A DNA stretch of 64,000 nt, from contig NZ_PKRO01000009.1 of assembly GCF_002855495.1 (NCBI RefSeq), forward strand, positions 43,158 to 107,157, read 5' to 3'. Both the position numbers and the translations under genes were made by a program. Shown piece after piece: positions 1-9,036 of the stretch (positions are counted from its first letter, which is position 1; every line of letters starts with the position of its first letter). Source of the DNA: Porphyrobacter sp. TH134 (GTDB lineage: Bacteria; Pseudomonadota; Alphaproteobacteria; Sphingomonadales; Sphingomonadaceae). The notes under the pieces are model-generated. The model saw only the letters and a list, made by a program, of their open reading frames with translations, made no database searches and was not told the DNA's origin.

Positions 1-1
1 G

Positions 2-1237
2 GGGCGCACCGTCATGGGCATCGAACTGCCCAATCAGGATCGCCAGATGGTGGCCCTGAAAGAACTCGCCGCCTGCGCCGACTTTGTCGATGCCAAGGGC
101 AACCTGCCGATCATTCTGGGCAAGGATATCGCGGGCGAGCCGATCATCGCTGATCTTGCCGCCATGCCGCACTTGCTGGTCGCGGGCACCACCGGGTCGG
201 GCAAGTCGGTCGGCCTCAACGTGATCCTGCTTTCGCTATTGTACCGCTTCACGCCGACCGAACTGCGCCTGATCCTGATCGATCCCAAGGTGCTGGAACT
301 GAAAACCTACGACGACATCCCACACCTGCTCTCGCCGGTGGTGACGGAGCCGGCCAAATCGGTGCGCGCGCTGAAATGGGCGGTCGAGGAAATGGAGCGG
401 CGCTATCGGATGATGAGCGCGATTTCCTCGCGCAACATCCATTCCTTCAACGAAAAGGTCAGCGCCGCCATCGCCAAGGGCAAGCCATTGGGTCGCCGGG
501 TGCAGACCGGGTTCGATCCCGAAACCGGCGAGCAGTTGTTCGAGGAAGAACAGCTCGATTACCAGCCGCTGCCCCAGATCGTGTTGATCGTCGACGAGCT
601 GGCCGACTTGATGGTCACCATCGGCAAGGAAATCGAAGTCCTGATCCAGCGCCTCAGCCAGAAATCGCGCGCCGCCGGTATCCACCTTATCATGGCCACC
701 CAGCGCCCCTCGGTCGATGTTATCACCGGGGTCATCAAGGCCAACCTGCCGACCCGCATCAGCTTCAAGGTGACCAGCCGAATCGACAGCCGCACGATCC
801 TGGGCGAACAGGGCGCCGAACAATTGCTGGGCAAGGGCGACATGCTCTACAAGCCCAACACCGGCGCGATGGTGCGCGTGCACGGGCCCTTCGTCTCGGA
901 CGAGGAAGTGGAAGCGGTGGCGGATTTCTGGCGCGGTCAGGGCTCGCCCGAATATGTCGATGCGGTGACCGAAGAGCCGGAAGAAGGCTTCGGCTTCGGC
1001 TTTGAAGACGACATGACCGCCTCGGACAACCCCGAAGAACGCAAGTACCGTCAGGCCTGCCAGATCGTCATCGAAAACCAGAAGGCATCCGGCTCCTGGC
1101 TTCAGCGCCAGATGGGCGTGGGCTACAACACGGCCGCCAAATGGATCGAACGGATGGAGGAAGATGGGCTGGTCGGCCCGGCCAATCACGTCGGTCGGCG
1201 CGAGATCTACCGCGACAAGGATGGCAATCCGTTGTAA
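2..1237 (+). CDS. ftsK: DNA translocase FtsK, C-terminal part (5' end outside window)
   Basis: This is the hexameric DNA pump of the division septum, which moves chromosome ends and activates XerCD at dif. The frame is open from the first bases, and the residues before the first ATG (G-R-T-V) continue the family motif leading into GIELPN, so the gene starts upstream of the window. About 411 residues are visible. Walker A GTTGSGKS is at bases 185-208 and Walker B (LIVDELAD) near 585-605. The C-terminal winged-helix gamma domain ([14 protein letters not shown] to the end) reads KOPS. The N-terminal membrane domain cannot be judged. No terminator is obvious after the TAA. Confidence 0.96.
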   Translation, partial: GRTVMGIELPNQDRQMVALKELAACADFVDAKGNLPIILGKDIAGEPIIADLAAMPHLLVAGTTGSGKSVGLNVILLSLLYRFTPTELRLILIDPKVLELKTYDDIPHLLSPVVTEPAKSVRALKWAVEEMERRYRMMSAISSRNIHSFNEKVSAAIAKGKPLGRRVQTGFDPETGEQLFEEEQLDYQPLPQIVLIVDELADLMVTIGKEIEVLIQRLSQKSRAAGIHLIMATQRPSVDVITGVIKANLPTRISFKVTSRIDSRTILGEQGAEQLLGKGDMLYKPNTGAMVRVHGPFVSDEEVEAVADFWRGQGSPEYVDAVTEEPEEGFGFGFEDDMTASDNPEERKYRQACQIVIENQKASGSWLQRQMGVGYNTAAKWIERMEEDGLVGPANHVGRREIYRDKDGNPL

Positions 1238-1269
1238 TTTCACGCCGGGAATGATGCAGGAAAGCAACG

Positions 1270-1281
1270 TCACTAATGTGA
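1270..1281. promoter_or_regulatory. Short inverted repeat upstream of TonB receptor gene
   Basis: TCAC-TAAT-GTGA lies about 100 bases before the receptor start, in the 141-base gap after ftsK. It could be half of an operator, but it fits no regulator consensus I can name (the spacing is wrong for CRP and the bases are wrong for Fur or FNR). Confidence 0.15.
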
Positions 1282-1378
1282 AATAGTGCTGTCACGGATC
1301 CTTCTCGGCAAGGTCGCGGTAGCGTCACCAAGCGTTGCCACGGGCTTGACCTGTCTCATGCAACAGGGAAGGCAACTT

Positions 1379-3694
1379 ATGCTCCGCACCTCATTTACGC
1401 GCGTCTCGCTGATCGCGCTCACCGCCACGCTCGCCGCCGCGCCCCACGCCGCTTTCGCTCAAGACAGCGATGCAGCTGCCGAGGATGACAGCGGGTCGGG
1501 CAACCAGATCATCGTCACCACCCAAAAGATCGAGCAGCGCGCGCTGGACGTGCCGATCACCATCTCGGCGCTCGCGGGCGAGCGGATCCGCGAACTGGGC
1601 GTGACCGATCTTGATGAACTGTCCTATTACACCCCCGGCCTGCTGATTCAGGAGCAGAGCGCCAACAACCCCGGCGTTGTGATCCGCGGCATTACCTCGG
1701 ATAGCGGCTCGGCGCAGGAAGGCCCGCGCGTCACGCTCTATTACAATGGCGTCGATATTTCGCGCTCGCGCGGCAGCTATCAGGCGATCTACGATCTGGA
1801 ACGGGTCGAAGTGGTCAAGGGCCCGCAGGCCACCTTGTTTGGCACCGCCAGCGCCGTGGGCGCGATCAGCCTTGTTTCGGCCCGCCCGCGCGAAGGGTTT
1901 TCGGGCGAAGTGCGCGGCAGCTACGGCAATTTCGACCAGACCATGGTGGGCGGCCACATCAATATCGGGTCCGACGTCATCGCCGCGCGCATCGCGGGCG
2001 AATGGCGCAAGCGCGATGGTTATGTCAGGAACCTCAGCCCGAACCAGACCAAGGATCTTTATGCCCAAGATCAGTTCGGGCTGCGCGCGTCGATCCGCTA
2101 CACCCCCACCGACAGCTTCACGCTCGATCTGATCGGCACCTATGACCAGCAGCGCAATGGCGGAACGCCGTTCATTTCGGCCACCTTCCCGGCCTCGTCC
2201 GCCTCGCCCGGCGGCCCGGCCAATGCCTTTGTCGATGCCAATCTTGGCGGCCTCCCCTCGGCGGCAGCGACGCTGGGTGACGATCAGCTCGGCCTGAACC
2301 GCGAGGTTTACGATCTCAACCTTACCGCCGAATACCAGTTCTCCGACGAATGGACCTTCACCACGGTGAACGGCTACCGCGAGTTTGACAGCCTTGAGGT
2401 GTTCGATGCCGATGGTTCGGCCGCGCCGTTCCTCGAATTCACCGAATTCGCCAAGGGCTGGCAGGTCAGCCATGAAGGCCGGTTCAGCTATGCCGGCGAG
2501 AAGCTGCGCGCCAGCGCGGGCTGGAACATGTTCATCGAAGACGGCTTCCAGAACGTGCCGTTCGCTACCGAGGAGGGCGTCTTCCTCAGCTGCCTTGGCG
2601 GCCTGTTCGCCAACCCGCGCCGGCTGTGCGTTGCGCCCGATGGCAGCGTTCCTGCCCTTGGCGCGACCAACATCCCCTACAGCGCCATCCTGTTCCAGAA
2701 CGAAGGCCGCAACGAAGCCTATTCGGTGTTCGCCGATGTGACCTGGCTGCCGACCGACGCGCTGGAACTGACCGCCGGTGTCCGCTTCCTTGACGAACTT
2801 CGCCGGTCGAGCTTTTCCAACAACATCCCCAACAGCAGGCTGACCGGCGCGCCGCTGATCCCCGGCGGGGTCAATACCGGCGGGCTTGTGTTCACGGTTG
2901 AAGAGGAGTTTCAGGCGGTGTTGCCGCGCTTCAACGCGCTGTACCGCATCAGCGATGATGTGAACGTCTATGCCACCATCTCCAAGGGCCGCCGTTCGCC
3001 CGTGGTGCAGCTGAACGCCCGCCGTGACGGGGCCAACGTGGTCGCCAACCGCACCGACGTGGATGCGGAAATCGTCTGGAACTACGAAGGCGGGATCAAG
3101 CTTGCCGCTGGCCCGGTGTCCGCCTCGCTCGGCGTCTATTACCAGGTCTATGACAACTTCCAGGTCTCGATCCCCGATCCGGCGCGTCCCGGCACCACCA
3201 TCACGGTCAGCGCCGGCAGTGCCAGCAACCTTGGCGTCGAAGGCGAGCTGGCGGTTGATCTTGCCGACTGGCTCAACGTGTTCGGCAATTTCGGCTTCAT
3301 CGACGGCGGGGTCGATAATGACCCGGCCAACGGCAACCTTGCCGGATCGCGCTTCCGCCTCCAGCCGGAATGGCAGGCCTCGGGCGGCTTCACGGTCGAT
3401 TACGACTTTGGCGGCGCGCGGTTCTTCGCCACGCCGACTGTCACCCACCGCAGCACAATCTTCTTCCAGGTGCCCAACTCCAACCTGCTGTCGCAGGGGC
3501 CGGTGACACTGGTGAACGCCCGCGCCGGGGTAAGCTTTGCCGATGAGCGGTATGAAATCGCCGGTTTCATCCGCAATGCCTTCAATGAAGACTTCCTGCT
3601 GGATGCCGGCAACACCGGCAACGGGTTCGGCGTCCCAACCTTCATTCCGGGCGAGCCGCGGTTCTACGGGGTGGAAGTCACCGCCAAGTTCTGA
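1379..3694 (+). CDS. TonB-dependent outer-membrane receptor
   Basis: Outer-membrane beta-barrel that imports a ligand using TonB-ExbBD energy. The chosen ATG follows AGGGAAGG at good spacing; an in-frame GTG at 1286 would put 31 residues before a clear signal peptide (MLRTSFTRVSLIALTATLAA...AFAQ), so it is rejected. The mature protein opens with a TonB-box-like stretch (NQIIVTTQK), followed by a plug of about 120 residues (ALDVPITISAL, then VVIRGI, then VEVVKGPQATLFG) and a barrel ending in the aromatic GVEVTAKF. It has 771 residues, usual for the family. The ligand is unknown: no siderophore, haem or sugar-uptake gene lies next to it. The C-terminus converges on the next gene with only 7 bases between. 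Confidence 0.95.
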   Translation: MLRTSFTRVSLIALTATLAAAPHAAFAQDSDAAAEDDSGSGNQIIVTTQKIEQRALDVPITISALAGERIRELGVTDLDELSYYTPGLLIQEQSANNPGVVIRGITSDSGSAQEGPRVTLYYNGVDISRSRGSYQAIYDLERVEVVKGPQATLFGTASAVGAISLVSARPREGFSGEVRGSYGNFDQTMVGGHINIGSDVIAARIAGEWRKRDGYVRNLSPNQTKDLYAQDQFGLRASIRYTPTDSFTLDLIGTYDQQRNGGTPFISATFPASSASPGGPANAFVDANLGGLPSAAATLGDDQLGLNREVYDLNLTAEYQFSDEWTFTTVNGYREFDSLEVFDADGSAAPFLEFTEFAKGWQVSHEGRFSYAGEKLRASAGWNMFIEDGFQNVPFATEEGVFLSCLGGLFANPRRLCVAPDGSVPALGATNIPYSAILFQNEGRNEAYSVFADVTWLPTDALELTAGVRFLDELRRSSFSNNIPNSRLTGAPLIPGGVNTGGLVFTVEEEFQAVLPRFNALYRISDDVNVYATISKGRRSPVVQLNARRDGANVVANRTDVDAEIVWNYEGGIKLAAGPVSASLGVYYQVYDNFQVSIPDPARPGTTITVSAGSASNLGVEGELAVDLADWLNVFGNFGFIDGGVDNDPANGNLAGSRFRLQPEWQASGGFTVDYDFGGARFFATPTVTHRSTIFFQVPNSNLLSQGPVTLVNARAGVSFADERYEIAGFIRNAFNEDFLLDAGNTGNGFGVPTFIPGEPRFYGVEVTAKF

Positions 3695-3701
3695 GCCTGC
3701 C

Positions 3702-4253
3702 CTACCGGGACATAATGGCGGGCGGGGGGCGCAAATCCTCCGCCCGCTGCGCCTCACGCTCGGCGATTTCTTGCGGTGTCAGCGGGCGAAAGCGGATGCT
3801 GATGGGGGTGAAGCTGCCGTCGTCGCGCTGGCGGATCGTCACGATCCCGCGCTGATCGCTGCGGCGCAGCTGCGCGTCGAGCTTCGCGGCGCGGTCCTGC
3901 CCCACATACAACCGGCCGCGGATCAGCCCGTTGGTGCCGTAAACGTCCCCCGGTGCCGCGCGCAGCGGGTGGGCGCAGGTATCGCCATCGCGCAGGGCGC
4001 TGACCGACGCGATAACCGGCGCCGTGCCCGACAGGCACAGCGCGTCCAGCGGAGCCGCCTGTCCGGCACCTGCTCCCGGCCAATCATAACCAAACTCGGC
4101 ATAATGCCCGCGCAGGATATCGCGCGGATCATAGCCGGTGACCGGCACCTCCCATTCGGTGCCCTGATGGTAGGTCTGGTCGCTCATTCCCCACAGCATC
4201 GCAAGACCGAGCAGCGGGACTGTGACCGCAGCGAGGCGCACCATCGGGTTCAT
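3702..4253 (-). CDS. GDYXXLXY-type membrane-anchored protein
   Basis: A 183-residue protein with one N-terminal membrane helix (residues about 5-22) and a periplasmic domain. It carries the family signature in the form GYDPRDILRGHYAEF, close to the GDYxxLxY consensus. The family function is not known. Its ATG overlaps the stop of the upstream DUF2157 gene (ATGA, 4250-4253), so the two are translationally coupled, and this pairing is the usual context for both families. Confidence 0.8.
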   Translation of the reverse strand: MNPMVRLAAVTVPLLGLAMLWGMSDQTYHQGTEWEVPVTGYDPRDILRGHYAEFGYDWPGAGAGQAAPLDALCLSGTAPVIASVSALRDGDTCAHPLRAAPGDVYGTNGLIRGRLYVGQDRAAKLDAQLRRSDQRGIVTIRQRDDGSFTPISIRFRPLTPQEIAEREAQRAEDLRPPPAIMSR

Positions 4254-5368
4254 GCCCCGCTCTCCTGCGCATCAGGGGCAAAGCGCCGCGACACCCGGAC
4301 CGCGCCCCATGCGACGCCGAGGATCATCACGCCCGCCGCAATCAGCCCAAAGCCGCTGGTCAAAAGGTCGCCCGCCAGTTCAAAGCTGAGCGCGATCAGC
4401 CGCAGCGCGATCACCCCCACCGCCAGCTGAAAGACCCCGCGCCACTGCGCCGCCAGCGCGGCCGCGGCGATCCCGGACCACAGCAGCATGAACAAGAGCG
4501 CCGCCGCCAGCGTGCGATCATTGACGATATCGGCCAGCGGCAGCGCCGCACCAGCCCCGATGATGATCGCGCCGGCCATCCGGCCCGAAAGGCCCCGCCG
4601 CACCGCGATCACGCCGCCGCCCGCCACCACCGCCACCGCGCCGGCCACCAGCATGCTGACGCCGATGATCCCGCCATCGTTTTGGTCGAAGCCATCCGCA
4701 CTGGCGAGCGCGCAGGCCGCCGAGGCTGCGGCCACCGCATAGGCGAGCGCGAGTTGTTCAAGCCGCCGCCAGAAAACCGGGCGCTCGCTGCGCGCCCGCA
4801 TCGCGGCGGCGAGCGGGGCAAGCAGCACGGGCAGGGCGGTGATGAACCCGTCATCGAAATAGCGCCCGGCTGCCGCATAATCCCACACGCACCACACCAT
4901 GCCGCCCAGCACGGCGAGCGCGGTCGGCCAGCTGCGGCCCGTCAGCAGCAGCAGCGGTGCAAACAGCGCCAGCCAAGCCGCCAGCGGCTGCCACAGCGGC
5001 GAGGCGGTCTGATAGACCTGGCCCAGATGCCCGAAAAAGGTGAGGCCCAGCGCGGCGGTGACGAAGACGAGGGCTTCGGCCGCCCAGGGCGAGCGTTCGG
5101 CCAGTTGCTGTTCACGCAGGAACAACCCGGCCAGCAGCCCCGCAATCAGCGCCAGATGCACCGCCAGCCGCAGCAGCCCCGGGATCTCCTCCCAGTTGGC
5201 CGCCACCACCGACACCAGACCCAGCCCGATGGCGAGCGCCCCGATGCCATACACCGCCCACACCGCCAGCGGGCGGGCATGCGCGGTTTCATAGGCAGCC
5301 AGCCGATCGCGCGTCGCCGCATCGATCAGGCCGGCTGCGTGCCATTCGGCAAGTTTGCGCGCGCTCAT
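4250..5368 (-). CDS. DUF2157 multi-spanning membrane protein
   Basis: A 372-residue protein. The N-terminus (SARKLAEWHAAGLIDAATRDRLAAYE) is the typical soluble DUF2157 head, followed by about ten hydrophobic segments. The start at 5368 is preferred to an upstream in-frame codon because it begins exactly at the conserved head. It lies 42 bases downstream of pstS and overlaps the GDYXXLXY gene by four bases. The role is unknown; the pair probably forms an inner-membrane complex. The cytoplasmic tail is short and rich in R and A. Confidence 0.8.
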   Translation of the reverse strand: MSARKLAEWHAAGLIDAATRDRLAAYETAHARPLAVWAVYGIGALAIGLGLVSVVAANWEEIPGLLRLAVHLALIAGLLAGLFLREQQLAERSPWAAEALVFVTAALGLTFFGHLGQVYQTASPLWQPLAAWLALFAPLLLLTGRSWPTALAVLGGMVWCVWDYAAAGRYFDDGFITALPVLLAPLAAAMRARSERPVFWRRLEQLALAYAVAAASAACALASADGFDQNDGGIIGVSMLVAGAVAVVAGGGVIAVRRGLSGRMAGAIIIGAGAALPLADIVNDRTLAAALLFMLLWSGIAAAALAAQWRGVFQLAVGVIALRLIALSFELAGDLLTSGFGLIAAGVMILGVAWGAVRVSRRFAPDAQESGA

Positions 5369-5410
5369 GCCTGCCAGCCTAATCGCTGGCAGGGCGCAGG
5401 GCAATCGCGC

Positions 5411-6472
5411 TTACTTCGCTTCGAGTTCGGCCTTGGTCAGCACGGTCATGCCCTGAACCTTGGCCGCGTTGGCCTGCATCACATCTGCGGGCATCGCCAC
5501 CATCCCGATCCGGGCGAGCGGGCCGCCCTTGCCCCAGCTCTTGACCCATTCCTTCATGAAATCTTCCAGCCCGGGAATGGCGCGCATGTGTTCTTTCTTG
5601 ACGTAGACGAACAGCGGCCGGGCACCGGGATAGGCGAAGCTGGCGATGTTTTCGTAAGTCGGCTGGACGCTGTTCATCGGCAGGCCCTGCACCTTGTCGG
5701 TGTTTTCTTCGAGATAGGAATAGCCGAAAACGCCCACCGCGCGCGGGTTGCCGACGATCTTCTGGACGATCAGATTGTCCTGTTCGCCCTGATCGACATA
5801 GCCGCCATCGTCGCGCACTTCGGTGCAGATCTGCTTGTACTGCTCTTCATCGCTGTCTTTCAGCGCCTTCATGGCGGGATCGGACTTGCACCCGGCTTCC
5901 AGCACCAGTTCTTTCAGCGCATCGCGCGTACCCGACGTGCTGGGCGGGCCGTAAACGAGGATCGGATCGGCCGGCAGCGCCGGGTCGACATCCTTCCAGG
6001 TCTTGGCGGTCTGCGGCTTGCCATAGGGGCGCGCCGCCAGCGCTTCGTACACGGTCTTGGGCGACAGGTTCAGCATGATCCCGCCATTGGCCGAGGCAAA
6101 AGCGATGCCGTCCAGCCCGACCTGCAATTCGATCACCTCGTCCACCTTGTTGGCGGCGCAGGAATCAAACTCCGACGGCTTCATCCGGCGCGAGGCGTTG
6201 ACCATGTCCGGCGTGTTGGGCCCAAGGCCCGAACAAAACAGCTGGATGCCATTGCCCGTACCGGTGGATTCGATCAGCGGCGAGCGCATGTCGGGAAAGC
6301 TGCGCGAGAAGTTCTCGGCCACCACCTTCGCGAAGGGATAGACGGTCGACGAGCCGACGGCATGAACCGATTGCTGGGTCGCACCGCCGCCGCTGTCGCA
6401 GGCGGTCAGGGTCGCGGCGGCCAGCGAAAGCAAGGCGCCCGTTTTGATCGAGGCAATGATGCGATGTGTCAT
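5411..6472 (-). CDS. pstS: PstS-family phosphate-binding lipoprotein
   Basis: Periplasmic phosphate-binding component of ABC uptake. It has 353 residues, with a lipoprotein signal ending in the lipobox LTAC (Cys25). The PBP fold opens with HAVGSSTVYPFAKVVAENF and has STGTGNGIQLFC and YGPPSTSGTRDA, typical phosphate-binding loops of the PstS-like group. pstC, pstA and pstB are not adjacent, so the permease must be encoded elsewhere, or this copy may sense or scavenge. A Pho box lies about 60-80 bases upstream of the start, which strongly supports a phosphate-starvation role. The DUF2157/GDYXXLXY pair follows on the same strand and may be co-transcribed. Confidence 0.9.
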   Translation of the reverse strand: MTHRIIASIKTGALLSLAAATLTACDSGGGATQQSVHAVGSSTVYPFAKVVAENFSRSFPDMRSPLIESTGTGNGIQLFCSGLGPNTPDMVNASRRMKPSEFDSCAANKVDEVIELQVGLDGIAFASANGGIMLNLSPKTVYEALAARPYGKPQTAKTWKDVDPALPADPILVYGPPSTSGTRDALKELVLEAGCKSDPAMKALKDSDEEQYKQICTEVRDDGGYVDQGEQDNLIVQKIVGNPRAVGVFGYSYLEENTDKVQGLPMNSVQPTYENIASFAYPGARPLFVYVKKEHMRAIPGLEDFMKEWVKSWGKGGPLARIGMVAMPADVMQANAAKVQGMTVLTKAELEAK

Positions 6473-6533
6473 GACAAAAATCCTGATGAGCAGCGCAGAT
6501 CGGTGCCCGCTGCCGCCGCGCTAGGGCCGTTTC

Positions 6534-6551
6534 ATGACAAGCTTGTGACTG
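6534..6551 (-). promoter_or_regulatory. Pho box (PhoB site) upstream of pstS
   Basis: On the minus strand the site reads CAGTCAC-AAGC-TTGTCAT: two direct 7-base repeats spaced by 4, against the known PhoB consensus CTGTCAT-N4-CTGTCAT. It lies about 60 bases upstream of the pstS ATG in the right orientation. Calling it is an inference from the match plus the pstS context. Confidence 0.78.
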
Positions 6552-6700
6552 TCCCGCAGCGCCGCGCCAGTGATGGCCGCGGCGCGATCCCCAGCGAATG
6601 GGCGGGCCGCCCAAACCCATGAGAACGCCTGACTTTATCTCCAAAATGGAGCAAATGGGCTTAACAGCATCGTAAGAGCTTGCATGGTATCTCCCCGCGG

Positions 6701-8443
6701 ATGAACGTGATGCGCCTTCTGGTCCGGCTTGCTGCTGCAGCTTTGCTGCTGGTGATGCTGGCTGCCCGGCCAGCGGCGGCAGAACATCGCGATGCTTCGT
6801 CAGCGGCGGCAACTTGCCATGCCGCATCGGGGACAGAGCGCAGCGTTGTCGCCATGACAGCCGCGCAGGCGTGGACATGCTACGCTGGCGATTGGCGCGC
6901 CGACCAGCCTGTGGCGTGGCTTCGCTTCGATGCTGCGGCGTGGAAGAACGGCGCCGTACCGCGCTATTTCTACAGCCGAACCGCCCGGCATCAGCGCATC
7001 ACGCTGACCGCGGTGGATGCCAATGGGACCTTGCGCAGCCGCAGTTACGCCGAGGCCGAGGGCGAAGCCTTTGCCGCTGGCCCGGTGTTCCGCTTGGCCC
7101 TGCCAGACATCACCCCTGACACCCGGATGATCATCGCCCGGATTGAGCGCCCCCATTCGATCCCGCTGCTGACCGAAGCCCGGCTGATCCGGCATTCCGA
7201 AAGCGCCGCCCGCACCCAGCTGGAGATGATGGTGCTGGCGATCGTGCTGGGGATGCTGGTGCTGCCGCTGTTGTTCGACTTCAATTTCTTCCTTGTCCTG
7301 CAGGAACGCTTTGTCCTGTTCCACGCGCTGATGGTGACAGGGATGATGGGCTATGTGCTGTTTGCAGGGGGGCTGATTTCGGCCTTTGTTACGCTGCCGG
7401 TGGCATTGCTGGCGGTGCTGGCGCCGCTATCATGGGCGATTGGCTGCGGGGCTGCGCTACTGTTCCTGAGCGGCTTTCTGGAACCGGCTGCGCTGGCCCC
7501 GAAGGTGCGGCGCTTTATGTTCTGGGCGGGGTGCTGGACGATTGCGGTGCCGGGCCTGTTTTCGCTTCAGCTCCACGCAACGCAATCCTTCGATGATCTG
7601 GCCTATTTCGTCAGCATCACGCCAGCCGCCTTCATCGTCTGTTTTGGCATTGCCCATGCACTGCTGCGCGGCAGCCGTTCGGCGCGGTTTATCGCCGTCG
7701 CCTGGGCACCGCTGATTGCAGCCTCGATGGAGCGGCTGGCACGCGGGCTGGGCCTGCACAGCGGGCCATCCAGCCTTGATCTGATGATGTTCGTGGCGAC
7801 CGGGATCGAGGTCGTGATTATCAGCCTGGCGATTGCTGACCGGTTCCTCGCGATCCGGCAGGAACGCGATGCCGCGCTGACCGAAGCGAAGATGCTCGAA
7901 CAGATTTCCGCCCGCGATTCGCTCACGGGCCTGATGAACCGCCGCGCGATCGAGGCGCGCTTCGATGAACTGCTGACGCAGGGCTTTGATACCTTTGCGC
8001 TGGTCGATCTCGACCGGTTCAAGGCGATCAACGATCTGCACGGCCATCAGGTGGGCGATGCCGCGCTGATTGCCTGCGCCGGGGCATTGCGTGCCAGCGG
8101 GGACCGTGATGCGGTGGCGGTCCGGCTGGGGGGCGAGGAGTTTGTGGTGCTGCTGCGCGGACCGCGCTCGCTCGAACGGGCCGAGGCGCTGCGCCAGGCC
8201 ATCCCGATCCGGATCGCCGCCGAAGTGCCGGGGCTGCAACTGCCGGTCACCGCCAGCATGGGCGTGGTCGTGGTGGAGGAAGCGGGCCGCCAGGCGATGG
8301 CCTTTGCCGAATTCTACGCCCGCGCCGATGCGCTGATGTACGAAGCCAAGGCGGCGGGCCGCAACCGGCTGGCCTATGAACGCCTGACCGTGTTTCGCAG
8401 CGCGCCCGCCGCGCGCCAATCATCGGCAGACCGCGCGGCTTAA
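6701..8443 (+). CDS. Membrane diguanylate cyclase with 7TM sensor module
   Basis: A 580-residue protein that makes c-di-GMP. A signal peptide (ends ARPAAA) leads to an extracellular region of about 140 residues, then about seven to eight hydrophobic segments (roughly 165-385) in the 7TMR-DISM style, a short coiled linker (ERDAALTEAKMLEQISARDSLTGLMNRRA) and a GGDEF domain. The active-site motif is GGEEF at residues 477-481, so it should be active. The RxxD inhibitory site normally upstream is absent (the stretch reads SGDRDAVAVR). The start could also be the ATG at 6710; a TTG at 6680 is less likely. It diverges from pstS. The signal sensed is unknown. Confidence 0.88.
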   Translation: MNVMRLLVRLAAAALLLVMLAARPAAAEHRDASSAAATCHAASGTERSVVAMTAAQAWTCYAGDWRADQPVAWLRFDAAAWKNGAVPRYFYSRTARHQRITLTAVDANGTLRSRSYAEAEGEAFAAGPVFRLALPDITPDTRMIIARIERPHSIPLLTEARLIRHSESAARTQLEMMVLAIVLGMLVLPLLFDFNFFLVLQERFVLFHALMVTGMMGYVLFAGGLISAFVTLPVALLAVLAPLSWAIGCGAALLFLSGFLEPAALAPKVRRFMFWAGCWTIAVPGLFSLQLHATQSFDDLAYFVSITPAAFIVCFGIAHALLRGSRSARFIAVAWAPLIAASMERLARGLGLHSGPSSLDLMMFVATGIEVVIISLAIADRFLAIRQERDAALTEAKMLEQISARDSLTGLMNRRAIEARFDELLTQGFDTFALVDLDRFKAINDLHGHQVGDAALIACAGALRASGDRDAVAVRLGGEEFVVLLRGPRSLERAEALRQAIPIRIAAEVPGLQLPVTASMGVVVVEEAGRQAMAFAEFYARADALMYEAKAAGRNRLAYERLTVFRSAPAARQSSADRAA

Positions 8444-8474
8444 CGTGTTTTCAATCGCGCTGACGCGCGATGCG

Positions 8475-8557
8475 TACCACCCGCCCCGCCTCCCAGCCCG
8501 GCCACCATAACATAGTGGGACTATTGGTGGCCGGGCGGGGAGGCGGGGCGGGTGGTA
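8475..8557. repeat. 33-bp near-perfect inverted repeat between convergent genes
   Basis: Arms at 8475-8507 and 8525-8557 match at 32 of 33 positions (one A/G mismatch pair). The loop itself contains ATAGT/ACTAT (8512-8516 and 8520-8524). It lies between the diguanylate cyclase stop and the thioesterase stop. It may act as a two-way terminator, but it has no T-run and the arms are much longer than usual; a palindromic mobile or extragenic element is the alternative. Confidence 0.85.
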
Positions 8558-8564
8558 TGACACG

Positions 8565-8957
8565 TCACAAGAACGGCGCCAGCACCTCGGGCCGCACCCG
8601 CGCCAGACGCCCGGTCGCCCGGTCGAGCATCGCCCAGGTCGTCGCCGCACTGACGAGGCGTTTACCGCCCGCATCAGTGAACTCCACCCGGCGCAGCGAC
8701 TTCGCGCCCATGGCCGGCCCCTCGATCCAGGTGGTCGCAGTCACGCTCTCCCCTTCCGAGATATTGCCGCGATAATCGATCTCGTGCCGCACCACGACCC
8801 AGAAATACGCCGCGCGGTCTTCCGGGCGGGCGACGGCGTCCCAATGCTGGGTGGCCATATCCTGAATCCACTGCACCCATACGGTGTTGTTGACGTGGCC
8901 AAGTTCGTCGATGTGCTGCGGCTCGGCGCGGAAGGTGTGGGTGAAGGGCATCGGCAT
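8565..8957 (-). CDS. Acyl-CoA thioesterase, 4HBT hotdog family
   Basis: A 130-residue single hotdog domain. The motif DELGHVNNTVWVQWIQD near residues 17-33 carries the conserved Asp/His/Asn pattern of the 4-hydroxybenzoyl-CoA thioesterase group, and RVEFTDAGGKRLVSAATTWAMLD is the C-terminal strand pattern. It would release free acids from acyl-CoA in the cytoplasm; the chain preference cannot be read. It stands alone, convergent with the diguanylate cyclase and divergent from the gene at 9037. Confidence 0.85.
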   Translation of the reverse strand: MPMPFTHTFRAEPQHIDELGHVNNTVWVQWIQDMATQHWDAVARPEDRAAYFWVVVRHEIDYRGNISEGESVTATTWIEGPAMGAKSLRRVEFTDAGGKRLVSAATTWAMLDRATGRLARVRPEVLAPFL

Positions 8958-9036
8958 GGCGGCGGCCTAGACCCGCAGGCGCGCGCGGGCAAGGATCGCA
9001 AGGGCTTGTTAGCCCCCCGCTGATACCCTGCGCAGT

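Noticed and set aside
1286..1378. Upstream GTG start for the TonB receptor
   Set aside because: It would place 31 non-signal residues before a clear signal peptide; the ATG at 1379 has the ribosome site.
1391..3757. 788-residue minus-strand ORF opposite the TonB receptor
   Set aside because: It mirrors a strong, family-supported gene and its composition (H, R, G rich) is that of a shadow in GC-rich DNA.
4682..6622. 646-residue plus-strand ORF across DUF2157 and pstS
   Set aside because: Overlaps two well-supported genes on the other strand; repeats of Q, H, R and G are shadow composition.
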